In this document: positions 8,134 through 8,885 of the stretch, piece after piece
Position numbering within the stretch: the stretch's first letter is position 1
How the letters are laid out: each line of letters begins with the position of its first letter
Origin: Actinomycetes bacterium
GTDB lineage: Bacteria > Actinomycetota > Actinomycetes > Mycobacteriales > Mycobacteriaceae
NCBI GenBank assembly: GCA_023388385.1
Contig: JAEWGK010000139.1
Location: forward strand, 1-8,885
Direction: 5' to 3'
DNA length: 8,885 nucleotides
Made by a program: the position numbers and the translations under genes
The notes under the pieces: generated by a model
Databases searched by the model: none
What the model was told of the DNA's origin: nothing
Seen by the model: the letters and a program-made list of their open reading frames with translations, nothing else

Positions 8134-8156
8134 CGCACAGCCAGCCGGGCCGTGCG
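8134..8156. terminator. Hairpin between convergent disA and membrane-protein genes, possible bidirectional terminator
   Basis: CGCACAGCC (8134-8142) pairs with GGCCGTGCG (8148-8156) around a 5-base loop, giving nine positions with one A-C mismatch. It fills almost all of the 30-bp gap between the two stop codons. There is no U-run on either strand, as is often the case in high-GC actinobacteria, so its strength as a terminator is uncertain. Confidence 0.5.
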
Positions 8157-8162
8157 CGGCGG

Positions 8163-8885
8163 CTACATCAGGTTGAACGTGGCTGCCTCGGAGTTGCGGT
8201 CGCCCAGCAGGCCGTAGACCAGGTACGGGCCGCGCTCGGCGGGCACGCGCTCGGCATCGGAGCACTTCCCCGGCGCGGAGGTGCGCAGGCCCCACGTGGA
8301 CTCGTACACGACCTCCTCGTGCGGGCGGATGGTCTCGCGGCCCGTCCCCTCGGAGTCGTGGCAGTCGACGTCGGACCACACGCGCCGGTAGTCGGCCATC
8401 GTGTACGTCTCGAACCGCACCTTCTGCTGGTCGAGATCGATGACGCAGTCCGCGTTCGTCGGGTTGTACAGGATGAGGCTGAACGTCGGCTGCGCGTCTC
8501 CGCGGTAGCTCGGCTGGTCCGACTGCACCGTCAGCGTCAGGTCGGCGACGTCGCAGGTGTCCTTGTCGATTGTCTCCGGCGGCGCCGACGGCTCCAGGTA
8601 CGGCGCGGTCTCCGACGAGGATGTGGAGGCCGACGCCGATGCCGATTCGGACGTGGAGGCCCCCGGCGCGGCGGTCACGGATTCGCCGTCCGGACGTTCC
8701 TCGGTGATGGTCTCCGACGGCGACGACGAGCCCGCGGCGGTGTCCGCACCGCCGTCGTCGCCGCCGAGCGCCCAGCGCACGACCAGGACCACGGCCGCGA
8801 CGAGCACGACCAGGACTACCAGCGCTGCGACGCGGCGGCGCCTGTAGATGTATGCGGGCAGCTCGCGCTGCCCCTCGTTTCGCCG
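8163..8885 (-). CDS. Single-pass membrane protein with extracytoplasmic domain (Rv3587c-like), 5' partial
   Basis: The frame stays open to the right edge, so the start lies outside the window; the GTG at 8805-8807 falls inside the membrane helix and is not the start. The visible N-terminal part reads ELPAYIYRRRR and then a helix VAALVVLVVLVAAVVLVV, which places a basic cytoplasmic end and one membrane anchor. A Ser/Thr/Ala/Glu-rich linker of about 60 residues follows (many SASAS-like runs), then an extracytoplasmic domain with four cysteines (DTCDV, ADCVI, VDCHD, GKCSD) that could form two disulfides. This architecture and the position just after disA on the opposite strand match the uncharacterised conserved membrane protein Rv3587c of M. 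tuberculosis. The domain may be Ig-like (the stretches LTLTVQSDQPSY and FSLILYNPT look like beta strands). No enzymatic motif is visible and I assign no function. Confidence 0.8.
   Translation of the reverse strand, partial: RRNEGQRELPAYIYRRRRVAALVVLVVLVAAVVLVVRWALGGDDGGADTAAGSSSPSETITEERPDGESVTAAPGASTSESASASASTSSSETAPYLEPSAPPETIDKDTCDVADLTLTVQSDQPSYRGDAQPTFSLILYNPTNADCVIDLDQQKVRFETYTMADYRRVWSDVDCHDSEGTGRETIRPHEEVVYESTWGLRTSAPGKCSDAERVPAERGPYLVYGLLGDRNSEAATFNLM

Noticed and set aside
6711..8138. 475-codon open frame on the - strand opposite radA and disA
   Set aside because: It has low-complexity shadow composition and is antisense to an intact disA.
8595..8720. Repeat-like GA/GC-rich DNA as a possible repeat array
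   Set aside because: It encodes the Ser/Thr/Ala/Glu linker of the membrane protein. The repetition is loose codon-level low complexity without a fixed unit.

Overview
The window looks like chromosomal core sequence from a very GC-rich actinomycete of the Mycobacteriales, most likely Corynebacterium or a close relative. This rests on GC-rich codon use, on a CarD with the actinobacterial NWSRRYKAN and [13 protein letters not shown] blocks, and on a gene order matching the known rlmB-cysS-(ispF-ispD)-carD | lpqE-radA-disA | membrane-protein neighbourhood of Mycobacterium tuberculosis (Rv3579c to Rv3587c) and C. glutamicum. The species cannot be fixed from the sequence alone.

Layout. Positions 1-728 (+) hold the 3' part of an ABC-3 family metal-ion permease. 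Positions 670-3918 (-) hold a tight run, in transcription order cysS, rlmB and a Dam-type adenine methyltransferase gene. The methyltransferase ATG directly abuts the rlmB stop, and its 3' end overlaps the permease 3' end by 59 bp, tail to tail. A 152-bp spacer with a GC-rich direct repeat separates cysS from carD (4071-4646, -). From the divergent region 4647-4802 transcription runs rightwards through an LpqE-like lipoprotein gene (4803-5594), radA (5614-7068) and disA (7065-8132). A short hairpin separates disA from a convergent gene for a single-pass membrane protein that runs off the right edge (8163-8885, -).

How the genes work together. cysS and rlmB serve translation (Cys-tRNA charging, 23S rRNA 2'-O-methylation). 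CarD is an RNA polymerase-binding regulator of promoter opening. RadA is a recombination ATPase and DisA a DNA-binding cyclic di-AMP synthase; this pair is conserved and functionally linked in mycobacteria. The lipoprotein and the membrane protein are cell-envelope proteins of uncertain role.

Most of the window is ordinary core genome. Three things depart from the usual pattern: a solitary Dam-family methyltransferase coupled to rlmB, with no restriction endonuclease in view; the absence of ispD and ispF from their usual place between carD and cysS, where a short repeat-bearing spacer sits instead; and a permease C-terminus that runs into the antisense of the methyltransferase gene. I found no CRISPR array, transposase, tRNA or rRNA gene, and no clearly novel multi-gene system.
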